From Alteromonas sp. C1M14 (GTDB taxonomy: Bacteria; Pseudomonadota; Gammaproteobacteria; Enterobacterales; Alteromonadaceae): a stretch of DNA of 64,000 bases. The position numbers and the translations under genes were made by a program. The notes under the pieces are model-generated. The model saw only the letters and a program-made list of their open reading frames with translations. It made no database searches and was not told the origin of the DNA. Below are positions 1 through 8,475 of this stretch, one piece after another. Position 1 is the stretch's first letter. Each line of letters starts with the position of its first letter. The stretch covers positions 324,683-388,682 of the forward strand of contig NZ_JAHKQF010000018.1 of NCBI RefSeq assembly GCF_018860965.1. The letters run 5' to 3'.

Positions 1-207
1 AGCGCAGCATTAGTTAAGAAAGTACTGGAGTCTGCCATTGCAAATGCAGAAAACAACGAAGGTGCTGACATTGACGAATTGCATATCGCGAAAATCTTCG
101 TTGACGAAGGTCCAACAATGAAACGTATCAAGCCACGTGCTAAAGGACGTGCGGATCGTATCTTTAAGCGTAGCAGTCACATCACTGTGGTTGTAGCGGA
201 TAACTAG
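1..207 (+). CDS. rplV: 50S ribosomal protein L22, C-terminal part (cut by window edge)
   Basis: Reading frame 1 is open from the first base to a TAG at 205-207 and gives the C-terminal 68 residues of ribosomal protein L22. The tail has the typical beta-hairpin region ([18 protein letters not shown], then [10 protein letters not shown] and a final SHITVVVAD) that in L22 lines the peptide exit tunnel. It lies 9 bases upstream of rpsC on the same strand, as in the S10 operon. The start is outside the window, so length and upstream genes cannot be judged. Confidence 0.96.
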   Translation, partial: SAALVKKVLESAIANAENNEGADIDELHIAKIFVDEGPTMKRIKPRAKGRADRIFKRSSHITVVVADN

Positions 208-216
208 GAGTAGATA

Positions 217-918
217 ATGGGACAGAAGGTACATCCTACAGGTATACGCCTGGGTATCAGCAAACCATGGACTTCTACCTGGTACGCTAATACTGCAGAC
301 TATGCAGACAACCTGTATAACGATCATCAGGTACGTCAGTATCTGACCAAGCAACTTAAAAACGCTTCACTTTCTAAAATTGTGATCGAGCGTCCAGCTA
401 AGAGTATCCGTGTGACTATTCACACCGCTCGTCCTGGCGTCGTTATCGGTAAGAAAGGCGAAGACGTAGAAAAGCTGCGTAACTATGTATCTAAGCTGGC
501 CGGTGTGCCTGCTCAGATCAATATTGCGGAAGTACGCAAGCCTGAGCTTGATGCACAGCTAGTCGCTGACAGCATTTCAAGCCAGCTGGAGCGTCGTGTT
601 ATGTTCCGTCGCGCCATGAAGCGTGCGGTACAAAATGCAATGCGCCTCGGTGCTAAAGGTATCAAAGTTGAAGTAAGCGGCCGTTTGGGCGGTGCAGAAA
701 TTGCACGTTCTGAATGGTATCGTGAAGGACGTGTTCCACTGCACACATTCCGTGCGGACATCGATTACGCCACTTCAGAAGCGTTGACTACCTACGGTAT
801 CATCGGTACTAAAGTGTGGATCTTCAAAGGTGAGGTTCTGGGCGGTCTGCCTACAAACCAAGAGCAACCACCTGCTCAACCTAAGAAGAAAGGCCGCAAC
901 GCTAAGCGAGAGGGCTAA
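217..918 (+). CDS. rpsC: 30S ribosomal protein S3
   Basis: Encodes 233 residues, the usual size for S3, which sits at the mRNA entry channel of the small subunit. Visible are the N-terminal [14 protein letters not shown] signature, the KH RNA-binding domain with the GxxG loop ([10 protein letters not shown], residues about 68-78), and the C-terminal domain with [18 protein letters not shown]. The ATG follows a GGAG (GGAGTAGATAATG) at a good distance. Second complete gene of the S10 operon tail; the gap to rplP is 2 bases, implying one transcript and coupled translation. Confidence 0.98.
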   Translation: MGQKVHPTGIRLGISKPWTSTWYANTADYADNLYNDHQVRQYLTKQLKNASLSKIVIERPAKSIRVTIHTARPGVVIGKKGEDVEKLRNYVSKLAGVPAQINIAEVRKPELDAQLVADSISSQLERRVMFRRAMKRAVQNAMRLGAKGIKVEVSGRLGGAEIARSEWYREGRVPLHTFRADIDYATSEALTTYGIIGTKVWIFKGEVLGGLPTNQEQPPAQPKKKGRNAKREG

Positions 919-920
919 TC

Positions 921-1334
921 ATGTTACAACCAAAACGCATGAAATTTCGTAAAATGCATAAAGGTCGTAACCGTGGTCTTGCTATTGCTGGCAGCAAAGT
1001 AAGCTTCGGCACTTATGGCCTGAAAGCAGTTGGCCGCGGTCGTATGACAGCGCGTCAAATCGAAGCAGCGCGTCGTGCTATGACTCGTCACGTTAAGCGT
1101 CAAGGTAAAATCTGGATTCGGGTTTTCCCTGACAAGCCAATTACTGAGAAGCCTCTTGAGGTTCGTCAAGGTAAAGGTAAAGGTAACGTTGAGTACTGGG
1201 TATGCCAAATTCAACCTGGTCGTGTATTGTACGAGATGGAAGGTGTTCCTGAAGAGCTTGCACGCGAAGCGTTCGAATTGGCAGCGGCAAAACTGCCATT
1301 TAAGACAACCTTTGTAACTCGGACGGTGATGTAA
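921..1334 (+). CDS. rplP: 50S ribosomal protein L16
   Basis: Encodes 137 residues, the standard length of L16, which helps position the tRNA acceptor end in the A site. The N terminus [19 protein letters not shown], and [24 protein letters not shown] in the middle, are diagnostic. The stop overlaps the start of rpmC (TAATG at 1332-1336), so the two are translationally coupled, as is usual in S10 operons. Confidence 0.98.
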   Translation: MLQPKRMKFRKMHKGRNRGLAIAGSKVSFGTYGLKAVGRGRMTARQIEAARRAMTRHVKRQGKIWIRVFPDKPITEKPLEVRQGKGKGNVEYWVCQIQPGRVLYEMEGVPEELAREAFELAAAKLPFKTTFVTRTVM

Positions 1335-1525
1335 TGAAAGCGACTGAACTGAAAGAAAAAAGCGTAGAAGAGCTGAACGCAGAGTTATTAAACCTGCTAC
1401 GCGAACAGTTCAACTTGCGCATGCAGCACTCAACTGGCCAGCTTGAAAAAACTGACCAGCTGAAGAAAGTGCGTCGCAACATCGCGCGTGTTAAAACCAT
1501 TCTGACTGAAAAGGCTGATGCGTAA
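1334..1525 (+). CDS. rpmC: 50S ribosomal protein L29
   Basis: Encodes a 63-residue helical-hairpin protein, L29, located near the exit tunnel and close to the site for trigger factor/SRP. The motif [18 protein letters not shown] (residues about 21-38) is the L29 signature. It overlaps rplP upstream and rpsQ downstream by one base each (TAATG junctions), so it is embedded in the operon with no space for separate signals. Confidence 0.98.
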   Translation: MKATELKEKSVEELNAELLNLLREQFNLRMQHSTGQLEKTDQLKKVRRNIARVKTILTEKADA

Positions 1526-1782
1526 TGACTGAACAAAAAATTCGTACAGTGCAAGGTCGTGTGGTTAGCAACAAGATGGATAAGTCTATCACTGTTGTAG
1601 TTGAACGTTTCGTTAAGCACCCTATCTATGGGAAGTTCATCAAGCGCTCTACTAAGCTTCACGCCCACGACGAAAACAATGTGTGCAAAGAAGGCGATAC
1701 AGTCACCTTGCGTGAATGTCGTCCTCTTTCCAAGAATAAAACTTGGACACTAGTTGACGTTATCGAAAAAGCCAGCATGTAA
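1525..1782 (+). CDS. rpsQ: 30S ribosomal protein S17
   Basis: Encodes 85 residues. S17 is an OB-fold protein that binds 16S rRNA early in assembly. Signature segments are [38 protein letters not shown] and [11 protein letters not shown]. It is the last gene of the S10 operon, as in E. coli. Unlike E. coli, no rplN/rplX/rplE (spc operon) follows: a terminator lies 19 bases downstream, then an unrelated gene on the other strand. Confidence 0.98.
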   Translation: MTEQKIRTVQGRVVSNKMDKSITVVVERFVKHPIYGKFIKRSTKLHAHDENNVCKEGDTVTLRECRPLSKNKTWTLVDVIEKASM

Positions 1783-1800
1783 TGGTGGTTTTTTCTTAAA

Positions 1801-1827
1801 AAAAGCCCGGTTTAACCGGGCTTTTTT
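1801..1827 (+). terminator. Intrinsic terminator of the S10 operon
   Basis: A 10-bp stem AAAAGCCCGG / CCGGGCTTTT with a 5-base loop (TTTAA) runs into a T-tract. It lies directly after rpsQ and ends the ribosomal transcript. The A-tract on the other side means it could also serve the converging minus-strand MOSC gene. Confidence 0.93.
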
Positions 1828-1894
1828 GTGTCTGAATTTTAGCCATATCAACAGCTTTATTCCAAACGCCGACTTATTGGTTCACGTTACGGCT

Positions 1895-2542
1895 TTAGGA
1901 CGAAGTTTTACTGGCAGCGCGTTTAATTACCCGGGTGCACTTCTCCCGCCATTCGTCATCGAGTGTTTCTAACCCTTCAAATTGTTTTGCCCCATCAATA
2001 TCACCAAGATCATGCACTGCACGCATCAGCGCAGCAACGGATACCGTTTTATCGTGGCGACTGAGCAATGTAACAGGATCATTGCCATGAATAACACCGG
2101 TCTCGATAACCCGATAATACCAACCTGTTATGCCATTAGCCCCTACGAAGCGATCAAGATTCTTTATTCCATAGCGGTGGGAGATCTTATTGCACGGTGC
2201 CCGTGGTGCACTTACCTGTAAGGTAACTTCTCCGACGCGATAGACATCACCGATGAACACGTTTTCGTCGTTCATGCCAGGCACCAGCATATTCTCGCCT
2301 ATACTCCCTAAAGGGAAGTCATGCTCGTCGAAGCCCTCGCGTAAACGGGTATATCCTTGGTGGCTGAATTGATGTAGCACTTTTTCCGCCCCGCCGTGGA
2401 GCTTTTTATTTCCTTGCTCGTCTTCCTTTGTGCCATCGAAGCCCACAGTGAGCAATGCTACCGACGCTTTTTGAATGGCACTAGGTGCACCTCTTGGTCC
2501 GAAGGCAACGGGCTTTCCTGCGAACAATGCTTCTACAAACAT
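1895..2542 (-). CDS. yiiM: MOSC-domain protein, YiiM family
   Basis: Encodes 215 residues of the MOSC (molybdenum cofactor sulfurase C-terminal) fold, closest by memory to E. coli YiiM (224 aa), a molybdenum-dependent reductase of N-hydroxylated compounds such as 6-hydroxylaminopurine. Visible features are KLHGGAEKVLHQF, SIGENMLVPGMND, GDVYRVGE, the conserved cysteine in QVSAPRAPCNK (the expected Mo ligand), and a C-terminal helical tail. I chose the ATG at 2542 because GGAG lies 6 bases before it; an upstream in-frame TTG (2554) would sit within that SD. It stands alone, convergent to rpsQ and divergent from dnaB. The exact substrate is inferred. Confidence 0.85.
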   Translation of the reverse strand: MFVEALFAGKPVAFGPRGAPSAIQKASVALLTVGFDGTKEDEQGNKKLHGGAEKVLHQFSHQGYTRLREGFDEHDFPLGSIGENMLVPGMNDENVFIGDVYRVGEVTLQVSAPRAPCNKISHRYGIKNLDRFVGANGITGWYYRVIETGVIHGNDPVTLLSRHDKTVSVAALMRAVHDLGDIDGAKQFEGLETLDDEWREKCTRVIKRAASKTSS

Positions 2543-2889
2543 GCCTATCTCCAAACTAGGTATTGGTGCGGTTTGACACCAATAACGTTTTTTAAATCAT
2601 AGTAAAAGGAAGTGTAAACCCTTCGGGGTTTTTACTCGACTAACTTTTTACCCAAGGCGATTTGGTCATTAATAGGTTAGTCAATTCAGTCAAGCTTAAG
2701 TCAGTGATATGTCACGTCCAAGCGGTTACCATAGTACTGATTTTTTGCTGCACCTATACCTTAATCGTTAGGTTGATCAAAGACATGGTGTGGCTTTTAC
2801 AAGGAAGCTAATTTCGGCTTTCTATTTTGTCATTGCAATTCAGATAAATTCACGGAAAATACCAGATCCATGAATACCGGACGTTTATT
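2543..2889. other. Divergent intergenic region MOSC/dnaB with two hairpins
   Basis: The 347 bases between the divergent MOSC gene and dnaB hold no credible gene. There is an inverted repeat TATTGGTG / CACCAATA (2561-2584) just before the MOSC start. A second small hairpin, AAACCC-TTCG-GGGTTT followed by TTTA (2616-2634), looks like a short terminator. A weak promoter-like pair, TTGATC with a 17-base gap and TTTACA (about 2773-2801), could serve dnaB. The repeat near the MOSC start may be an operator; this is inference. Confidence 0.4.
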
Positions 2890-4278
2890 GTGAAAGCTGT
2901 TTCTGCCCCCAAAGATAAAAATGTCGAGAAGCTCAAAGTTCCCCCACATAGTATTGAAGCTGAGCAAGCGATACTGGGAAGTATGCTTATTGATCCTGAA
3001 AGTTGGGACAAGGTCGCGGAAGTCGTAACCGAAAACGATTTTTACAATCATTCTCACCAAGTTATCTTTAAGGTAGTACTGGCTCTTCTCGGCAAAAGTC
3101 AGCCTATTGATTTGATCACCGTTTCCGAAGCCCTTGAACACCAAAATCAGTTGGAAGATGCGGGCGGCTTTGCCTATTTGGCGGAATTGGCAAAAAACAC
3201 CCCTAGTTCGGCCAATGTGACCACCTATGCGAAAATTGTCAGTGAGCGGGCAATTACCCGTGAACTGATTGGTGTTGCCCATGAAATCGCTGAGGTGGGT
3301 TACAACCCTGAAGGGCGCGATAGTGCGGATATTCTCGACATGGCCGAAAGCAAGGTGTTCGAGATAGCTGAAAAGCGCACAGGAGAAAACGAAGGGCCAA
3401 GAGACGTAGATTCGGTGCTGGATAAAACCATTAAACGTCTTGAAGCGCTTATTCAAACCAGTAAAGAAGTCACCGGTGTCACCACCGGCTTTACAGATTT
3501 GGATAAAAAAACCAGCGGCTTGCAACCTTCTGATCTTATCATCGTGGCGGCACGTCCCTCTATGGGTAAAACCACGTTTGCTATGAACTTGTGCGAAAAC
3601 GCCATGATGTCAGAGGAAAAACCGGTTTTAGTCTTCAGTCTAGAGATGCCATCAGAACAAATCATGATGCGTATGCTCGCCTCCTTAAGCCGGGTTGACC
3701 AAACTCGTATCAGAACCGCCCAGCTCGATGATCAGGAATGGGCTAGAGTCTCAAATACCATGGCCATGTTGAAAGAAAAGGACAGCCTGTTTATAGATGA
3801 CTCATCGGGTTTGACTCCCATGGACGTCCGTTCTAGGGCGCGTAAGCTAGCGCGGGAAAAGGGGGGGATTAGTCTTATAATGGTGGATTACCTGCAATTG
3901 ATGCGTGTTCCTTCACTAAGTGAAAACCGGACGTTAGAGATTGCTGAAATCTCTCGCTCACTGAAAGCGTTAGCCAAAGAATTAGAAGTGCCGGTAGTGG
4001 CACTATCCCAGTTAAACCGGAGTCTAGAACAACGAGCAGACAAGCGGCCTGTTAACTCTGACTTACGTGAATCAGGCTCTATAGAGCAGGATGCCGATTT
4101 AATCATGTTCATTTACCGTGATGAGGTTTATCACGAGAACAGCGAGTACAAGGGCATTGCGGAAATTATTATTGGTAAGCAGCGGAACGGGCCCATCGGT
4201 ACCAGCCGCTTAACGTTCCAAGGACACTTTTCTCGTTTTGATAATTATGCCGGTCCAGATTTTGACGACGATTATTAA
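2890..4278 (+). CDS. dnaB: Replicative DNA helicase DnaB
   Basis: Encodes 462 residues (E. coli DnaB is 471), the hexameric helicase that unwinds DNA at the replication fork. The N-terminal domain carries PPHSIEAEQAILGSMLID (residues about 17-35). The RecA-like domain has Walker A ARPSMGKTTFAMNL (about 220-232), Walker B LIMVDYLQLM, and the C-terminal LSQLNRSLEQRADKRP and SGSIEQDADLIMFIYRDE motifs. The start is GTG; no ATG is available after the upstream in-frame stop. It is not next to rpsF-rpsR-rplI or alr, its frequent neighbours, but stands alone between terminators. No intein is present. Confidence 0.97.
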   Translation: MKAVSAPKDKNVEKLKVPPHSIEAEQAILGSMLIDPESWDKVAEVVTENDFYNHSHQVIFKVVLALLGKSQPIDLITVSEALEHQNQLEDAGGFAYLAELAKNTPSSANVTTYAKIVSERAITRELIGVAHEIAEVGYNPEGRDSADILDMAESKVFEIAEKRTGENEGPRDVDSVLDKTIKRLEALIQTSKEVTGVTTGFTDLDKKTSGLQPSDLIIVAARPSMGKTTFAMNLCENAMMSEEKPVLVFSLEMPSEQIMMRMLASLSRVDQTRIRTAQLDDQEWARVSNTMAMLKEKDSLFIDDSSGLTPMDVRSRARKLAREKGGISLIMVDYLQLMRVPSLSENRTLEIAEISRSLKALAKELEVPVVALSQLNRSLEQRADKRPVNSDLRESGSIEQDADLIMFIYRDEVYHENSEYKGIAEIIIGKQRNGPIGTSRLTFQGHFSRFDNYAGPDFDDDY

Positions 4279-4296
4279 TTGCTAACAATTACGCAT

Positions 4297-4324
4297 AAAA
4301 AAAGGCGCCAATTGGCGCCTTTTT
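4297..4324. terminator. Bidirectional terminator between dnaB and the OmpA-like gene
   Basis: The stem AAAAAGGCGCC / GGCGCCTTTTT with an AATT loop is symmetrical, with an A-tract before and a T-tract after. It can end both the dnaB transcript and the converging porin transcript. Confidence 0.92.
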
Positions 4325-4342
4325 ATTATTCAAAATACCGAA

Positions 4343-5479
4343 TTAACGCTTTTCTGGTACTTCTATGATAGCAGTAACACGGATCGCGATACGACGGTTA
4401 ACGCGGTTCGCTTCAAGTGAGCTACCTTCCATCAGTAATTGAGACTCACCAAAACCTTCAGTGGTTAGGCGAGAGGCATCGATACCGTATTCGTTAACTA
4501 AAACTTCTTTGAATGCAGCTGCACGACGCTCAGATAAGTCTAAGTTATACGCCGCTTCACCCGGAGCAGATGCGTGACCTTCGATCACAGCTTCTGTTTT
4601 GCCATAGCGTTTGAAGAATTCAACAAACTCTTCAATTTCAGGTGAATGTGGGTCGCTAACTTCGGCGCTGTTATTTGCAAACAGAACGCGCAGAGTATGC
4701 GTCACTTCTTCTTGATCGAAGACAGTACAACCATCTGCATCAACTTTGTCGTACATAGGTGTGTCAGGACACATATCTTTGTTATCAGCTACACCATCGT
4801 TGTCGCTATCAGCAACAACAGCACAACCTTTGCTGTCAACTTCTGTGCCAGCAGGCGTATTTGGACACATGTCTTGGCTATTCAACACGCCATCGTTGTC
4901 AGTGTCGCCATCAACCACTGGAGCAGGTTGAGTATAGCTAGTTTCTGTGGCTTTACCGAATGGGAAAGCAACACCGATTTTTACACTGTAGTCGTAGTAA
5001 GAATCGTCGAAATCACGGTACGCAGCAATTTCAGTGGTTAACTGAACATCATCGTTCAATTCCCAGTGCTTACCAACACCTACGTTAGCCAAGTTGTAGT
5101 TTTCATCTAGGATTTGGCGTTTAACACCACCAAACAAATACCACAGGTCGTCAGGCATGAAATACATTGCGTCTACACCGAACATGTGCCCGGAAACGCT
5201 ATCTTGAGAACCATTGACTTGTGCGTAGTCAAGATCGAGGGCTGTGTATTCACCACGAACGGCCCAGCTTTGATCAAAACGCCATCCGTATTCGAAACCA
5301 AAACCCGCGCCATCTTCTAAGAAGTCTGGTGCTGGCTTGTCAGCTTCGTCGGCATTGTAATACATGCCGTGGAAGCCTAACCAGCTTTCGTACGGTGCAG
5401 TGGAATCTTCCTGAGCAACAACGTGTGATGAAGTCATCACAGCGAGGGCTAATGCGGTAAACCTAAATGTTTTTTTCAT
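4343..5479 (-). CDS. OmpA/OprF-family outer membrane protein with thrombospondin type 3 repeats
   Basis: Encodes 378 residues. A signal peptide (MKKTFRFTALALAVMTSS, cleavage after HVVAQ) leads into an N-terminal beta-barrel region (to about residue 180) rich in aromatic alternation. About residues 185-250 contain two acidic calcium-binding type 3 repeats (DTDNDGVLNSQDMCPNTP; DSDNDGVADNKDMCPDTP). The C-terminal OmpA peptidoglycan-binding domain (about 265-365) has EGHASAPGEAAYNLDLSERR. The architecture matches OprF-type structural porins that anchor the outer membrane to the cell wall. I chose ATG 5479, with AGGA just upstream, over an in-frame start 39 bases further out. Monocistronic, with its own promoter region. 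Confidence 0.92.
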   Translation of the reverse strand: MKKTFRFTALALAVMTSSHVVAQEDSTAPYESWLGFHGMYYNADEADKPAPDFLEDGAGFGFEYGWRFDQSWAVRGEYTALDLDYAQVNGSQDSVSGHMFGVDAMYFMPDDLWYLFGGVKRQILDENYNLANVGVGKHWELNDDVQLTTEIAAYRDFDDSYYDYSVKIGVAFPFGKATETSYTQPAPVVDGDTDNDGVLNSQDMCPNTPAGTEVDSKGCAVVADSDNDGVADNKDMCPDTPMYDKVDADGCTVFDQEEVTHTLRVLFANNSAEVSDPHSPEIEEFVEFFKRYGKTEAVIEGHASAPGEAAYNLDLSERRAAAFKEVLVNEYGIDASRLTTEGFGESQLLMEGSSLEANRVNRRIAIRVTAIIEVPEKR

Positions 5480-5536
5480 TTTCACATCCTGTATAACGTT
5501 GAGTGATTGATTAATCATAAACTATGGTAACAATAA

Positions 5537-5549
5537 GCACACTGTGTGC
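5537..5549. promoter_or_regulatory. Palindrome upstream of the OmpA-like gene
   Basis: The 13-base odd palindrome GCACAC-T-GTGTGC lies about 60 bases before the porin start. On the minus strand it falls inside the spacer of a possible promoter (TTGGCA, 17 bases, TACCAT). A repressor or activator site is a reasonable guess, but the regulator is unknown. Confidence 0.4.
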
Positions 5550-5586
5550 CAATTATCAAAAAGGTGTAATGTTGATGGGGTTTATT

Positions 5587-6006
5587 TTACCGCCACATAC
5601 CTTGAACAGTAGCTACGATGCGCCGGTTCCCCCCAGAATTGCGATGCTCTCCCAAAATTATACCTTGCCAAGTTCCTAATTGTAACCGGCCGTCTTTGAT
5701 CGGGATCGTCAATTCGCATCCTAGTAAACTGGATTTTATGTGAGCAGGCATATCGTCACTCCCCTCATAAGTATGGGTGTAATGTGTATCGTCTTCGAGT
5801 ACAGTATGGGTAAACCATGTTTCAAGATCACTTCTCACCGTAGGATCGGCGTTTTCGTTGATGGTTAAGCTGGCACTGGTGTGCTGGAGCCACAGGTGAA
5901 CCTGCCCAATCTCGACATTTTTCAACGCGGGAAGCTGGTTCGTTACGTGCTCGGTAACCAAATGAAAACCCCGCTGAAAAGCGGGGAGAGTAATGATTTT
6001 CTGCAC
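5587..6006 (-). CDS. yjbQ: YjbQ family protein (UPF0047)
   Basis: Encodes 139 residues, matching E. coli YjbQ (138 aa), a small trimeric protein reported to have thiamine-phosphate synthase side activity. Conserved segments: [32 protein letters not shown] (with the conserved His), [17 protein letters not shown] and [21 protein letters not shown] place the start at GTG 6006, since a longer frame (to 6180) only reads through cheX-like coding sequence in another frame and does not resemble the family. The start is 4 bases after the stop of the CheX-like gene, so it is the third gene of a zur-cheX-yjbQ operon. True cellular role unknown. Confidence 0.88.
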   Translation of the reverse strand: MQKIITLPAFQRGFHLVTEHVTNQLPALKNVEIGQVHLWLQHTSASLTINENADPTVRSDLETWFTHTVLEDDTHYTHTYEGSDDMPAHIKSSLLGCELTIPIKDGRLQLGTWQGIILGEHRNSGGNRRIVATVQGMWR

Positions 6007-6010
6007 CCAA

Positions 6011-6475
6011 TTATTTGTCAAAACAGATTTCCATATGGGCCAAGCCCTCATCGCACATAAAGGGCATAATAAGCTTAGAGCCATCCACCTGATGGCTAAT
6101 GGTATGTTGCTTGCCTGATACAACAATAGGGGTGGCCATACCAAACTCAAACCCCTTCTCAGCCAGTTCTCGCTTGGCATTACCGCAAATCATGTTGGTC
6201 ACTTCACCCACCATATCGCCTACTTCAGCATCGAGCTTTTCTGGGCGTTCACCTACCATGCGCTCCATTATGGTCAACGCCAGTCCTTCGTCGAAGGTAA
6301 TAGACATGGAGCCTTTTATTTGTGGGCCGACCATGCCGATAAGACCAGATACGTCACCCTTAGCAATATCACTTTGTTTTCTTTTGGGTTTTCCGGGCTT
6401 GAGGGTCGTTTGCGCCATGGTTTCCATTACGTTCAGTAAGCCACTGATAAAGGGATTTACAAACTCAACATTCAT
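6011..6475 (-). CDS. CheX-like phosphatase domain protein
   Basis: Encodes 154 residues resembling the CheX/CheC/FliY family of CheY-P phosphatases. The helix [19 protein letters not shown] (about residues 86-104) contains the ExxN pattern (EVTN) that forms the phosphatase active site in CheX. The N terminus reads [20 protein letters not shown], typical of CheX. Start ATG 6475 has AGGA 8 bases upstream and overlaps the end of zur by 11 bases. No chemotaxis gene is nearby, so the response regulator it acts on is unknown. Stand-alone CheX genes are common in marine gammaproteobacteria. Confidence 0.82.
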   Translation of the reverse strand: MNVEFVNPFISGLLNVMETMAQTTLKPGKPKRKQSDIAKGDVSGLIGMVGPQIKGSMSITFDEGLALTIMERMVGERPEKLDAEVGDMVGEVTNMICGNAKRELAEKGFEFGMATPIVVSGKQHTISHQVDGSKLIMPFMCDEGLAHMEICFDK

Positions 6476-6938
6476 GCTTTGCATCCTCGATCGGCGACGT
6501 TTCTGCTTCTTGGCAGTCGGCACACAGTCCGTGGGCCTCTACGGTTTGTTTTGACACTTTAAAGCCGAATTTTTTTGCTTGGGTGTCTAATGTTTCCTGT
6601 AAACCTTCGGACTGTATCTCGGCTACGTCACCACAACTGTCGCAAATTAGGAACTGTACGGGGTGCTGACAACCAAAATGGTGACACGCCACAAACGCGT
6701 TTGTTGATTCAAGGCGATGGATAAAACTAAACTCTAGTAAAAAATCTAAAGCGCGATAAACCGTGGCAGGTTTAGCACTCGATTCTGTCTCTTTTAATGA
6801 ATCGAGTAGTTCATATGCGCCCATGGGGCCATGCTTTCCAAGCAAGATTTGATAAACTTTTTCTCGTAATGGCGTAAATCTGGCGCCACGTTGCTCGCAA
6901 TAAGCTCTGGCTTTATTAATTAAAGTTGTATTATTCAT
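6465..6938 (-). CDS. zur: Zinc uptake regulator Zur (Fur family)
   Basis: Encodes 157 residues of the Fur family. The winged helix (about residues 8-75) has RGARFTPLREKVYQILL and KPATVYRALDFLLEFSFIHRLE. The segment FVACHHFGCQHPVQFLICDSCGDVAE (about 82-107) is characteristic of Zur rather than Fur, with cysteines of the structural zinc site; a second CxxC is at LCADC near the end. It represses zinc import genes when zinc is abundant. First gene of a minus-strand operon with a CheX-like gene and yjbQ. A direct repeat lies just upstream and may bear on autoregulation. Confidence 0.92.
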   Translation of the reverse strand: MNNTTLINKARAYCEQRGARFTPLREKVYQILLGKHGPMGAYELLDSLKETESSAKPATVYRALDFLLEFSFIHRLESTNAFVACHHFGCQHPVQFLICDSCGDVAEIQSEGLQETLDTQAKKFGFKVSKQTVEAHGLCADCQEAETSPIEDAKHEC

Positions 6939-6962
6939 TATTTGAAACCGGCAAACGTTTAA

Positions 6963-6979
6963 GTAATCATTGTAATCAT
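6963..6979. repeat. Short direct repeat upstream of zur
   Basis: GTAATCAT occurs twice, separated by one T, 25 bases before the zur start codon. It does not look like the usual Zur palindrome. It may be an operator half-site pair or part of the promoter. Confidence 0.4.
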
Positions 6980-6994
6980 ATCAGGGCGATTTCG

Positions 6995-7465
6995 CTAATC
7001 TCTAGGCCCATCTGACAATTTGTCAAGGCGCTGATACATATGTGTAATTAACTCATCTTCCAACGCTAAGCGTTCTTCAATAACTTCGCCTAGTGAAGCC
7101 AACTCGTTATCAAATGACGAGGCTTGCTGAGTCGAAAAAGAATCACTGTAATGATCGGAGAAAGCTAAAATTTTATCGGTAGTACGGGCTATTTGGGGGT
7201 AATACCGCTCTTTAAGGCTTTGTGCCTGATCATCCGTATTTGTAAGTTGATCGTAAATACCGAAGTGTCCTGCCGAACAATAATCCATCATTAGCGTACA
7301 GAATTCACTGATTTCTTGGGCATCAGGTAAAGCACTGTTTTTATCTGACAGCCCAGCCAATTCGCAGTATCTTACTAACAATTGTTGGCGAGCTTTCAGC
7401 CAGTTATCGATAATACCCGACGCGCCGCCCCACTTTTCCTTGGCTTGTTCCAATTTATTCAGCAT
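6995..7465 (-). CDS. rsd: Anti-sigma70 regulator Rsd/AlgQ family
   Basis: Encodes 156 residues (E. coli Rsd is 158). The all-helical protein starts MLNKLEQAKEKWGGASGIID and carries WLKARQQLLVRYCELAG and DYCSAGHFGIYDQL, the family signatures. Rsd binds region 4 of sigma70 and favours alternative sigma factors in stationary phase; AlgQ is the Pseudomonas homologue. ATG 7465 has GGAG 6 bases upstream, better than the in-frame GTG at 7477. It is divergent from nudC; the rsd-nudC-hemE neighbourhood is the same as in E. coli. Confidence 0.9.
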   Translation of the reverse strand: MLNKLEQAKEKWGGASGIIDNWLKARQQLLVRYCELAGLSDKNSALPDAQEISEFCTLMMDYCSAGHFGIYDQLTNTDDQAQSLKERYYPQIARTTDKILAFSDHYSDSFSTQQASSFDNELASLGEVIEERLALEDELITHMYQRLDKLSDGPRD

Positions 7466-7618
7466 TCTATTCTCCACAGGCAGCTTACTGCGTATAGGGC
7501 AAGTATAACACTGGCACAGGCCTTCACAATGATAGTCGAAGGCGTAAACAGAAATTTACTGTAACTTTTGCCGCGAGGCCTTAAAATACGATAAGAAATA
7601 AGCATAAGAGAACATGCG

Positions 7619-8449
7619 ATGATACGTGCAGTCACCGAGACACAACTCAGGGTTAGCGAAGGAATTTGGGTTATATTCAGTCGTGACCAACTTTTGGTAA
7701 AAAAGGGTACGCCAGTTTTACATATTGGCCGTTGGCAAGAGTTGTCGTTTTTACATCATCATAAAAGTAGTGTTGTGGAGCTTTTACCCCTTGCTGACTC
7801 CCATACGTTGGAAAAACCTGTCTTTGTTATTGACTTAGGGGCCGAGTTTCCGCAACACCCGGATTGGGAGGTGTGCTCAATGCGCAGCGTGCTTGGGGTG
7901 GGAACCGATACCCAGTTCTACGTACTTGCCCGCGCTTGGCAGTATGTGCACTTTTTGCGAACCCATCGTTATTGTGGGCAATGTGGTGCACGGACTGAAC
8001 AGGTAGACTGGGAAATGGCCATGCAATGCCATCAGTGTAAGCATCGCACGTATCCACGGATTTCACCTTGCATCATTGTGGCGATATATCGTGACAACCA
8101 AATACTACTGGCCAAAGGAGTGCGTCACAAAGACAGCAACATGTATTCAACGTTAGCTGGTTTTGTCGAAAGCGGTGAAAGTTTAGAACATGCGGTGCAT
8201 CGTGAAGTAGCAGAAGAAGTGAACGTTAAAATAAAAAACCTTACTTATTTTGGTAGTCAGCCATGGCCATTTCCTCATTCATTGATGATGGGGTATCTGG
8301 CAGAGTATGAAAGTGGCGATATTATTCCTCAAGAAGGCGAGATCGTTGATGCACAGTGGTTTGATGTGGACAAGCTGCCCACTATCCCGCCTAAAATGTC
8401 CATTGCCGGGCGTCTTATCGATGCTGTGGTACGTAGGGCCTTGAGTTAA
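7619..8449 (+). CDS. nudC: NAD-capped RNA hydrolase / NADH pyrophosphatase NudC
   Basis: Encodes 276 residues (E. coli 257). It hydrolyses NAD(H) and removes NAD caps from RNA. A four-cysteine zinc ribbon is at about residues 120-141 (CGQCG, then CHQC). The Nudix box GFVESGESLEHAVHREVAEE (about 181-200) is intact, and the NudC-specific SQPWPFPHSLM follows. The start ATG has only a weak SD. It precedes hemE as in enterics but is separated by 265 bases containing a reverse-oriented terminator. Confidence 0.95.
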   Translation: MIRAVTETQLRVSEGIWVIFSRDQLLVKKGTPVLHIGRWQELSFLHHHKSSVVELLPLADSHTLEKPVFVIDLGAEFPQHPDWEVCSMRSVLGVGTDTQFYVLARAWQYVHFLRTHRYCGQCGARTEQVDWEMAMQCHQCKHRTYPRISPCIIVAIYRDNQILLAKGVRHKDSNMYSTLAGFVESGESLEHAVHREVAEEVNVKIKNLTYFGSQPWPFPHSLMMGYLAEYESGDIIPQEGEIVDAQWFDVDKLPTIPPKMSIAGRLIDAVVRRALS

Positions 8450-8475
8450 AATAAGCGGTCTCTGATCTTCAGGCA

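Noticed and set aside
4646..5041. Open frame on the plus strand across the OmpA-like gene
   Set aside because: It is a shadow of the calcium-binding repeat region of the porin and has no start signal or family match.
6007..6180. N-terminal extension of yjbQ
   Set aside because: The extension reads through the CheX-like gene in another frame and has no similarity to the family, which begins at about the GTG at 6006.
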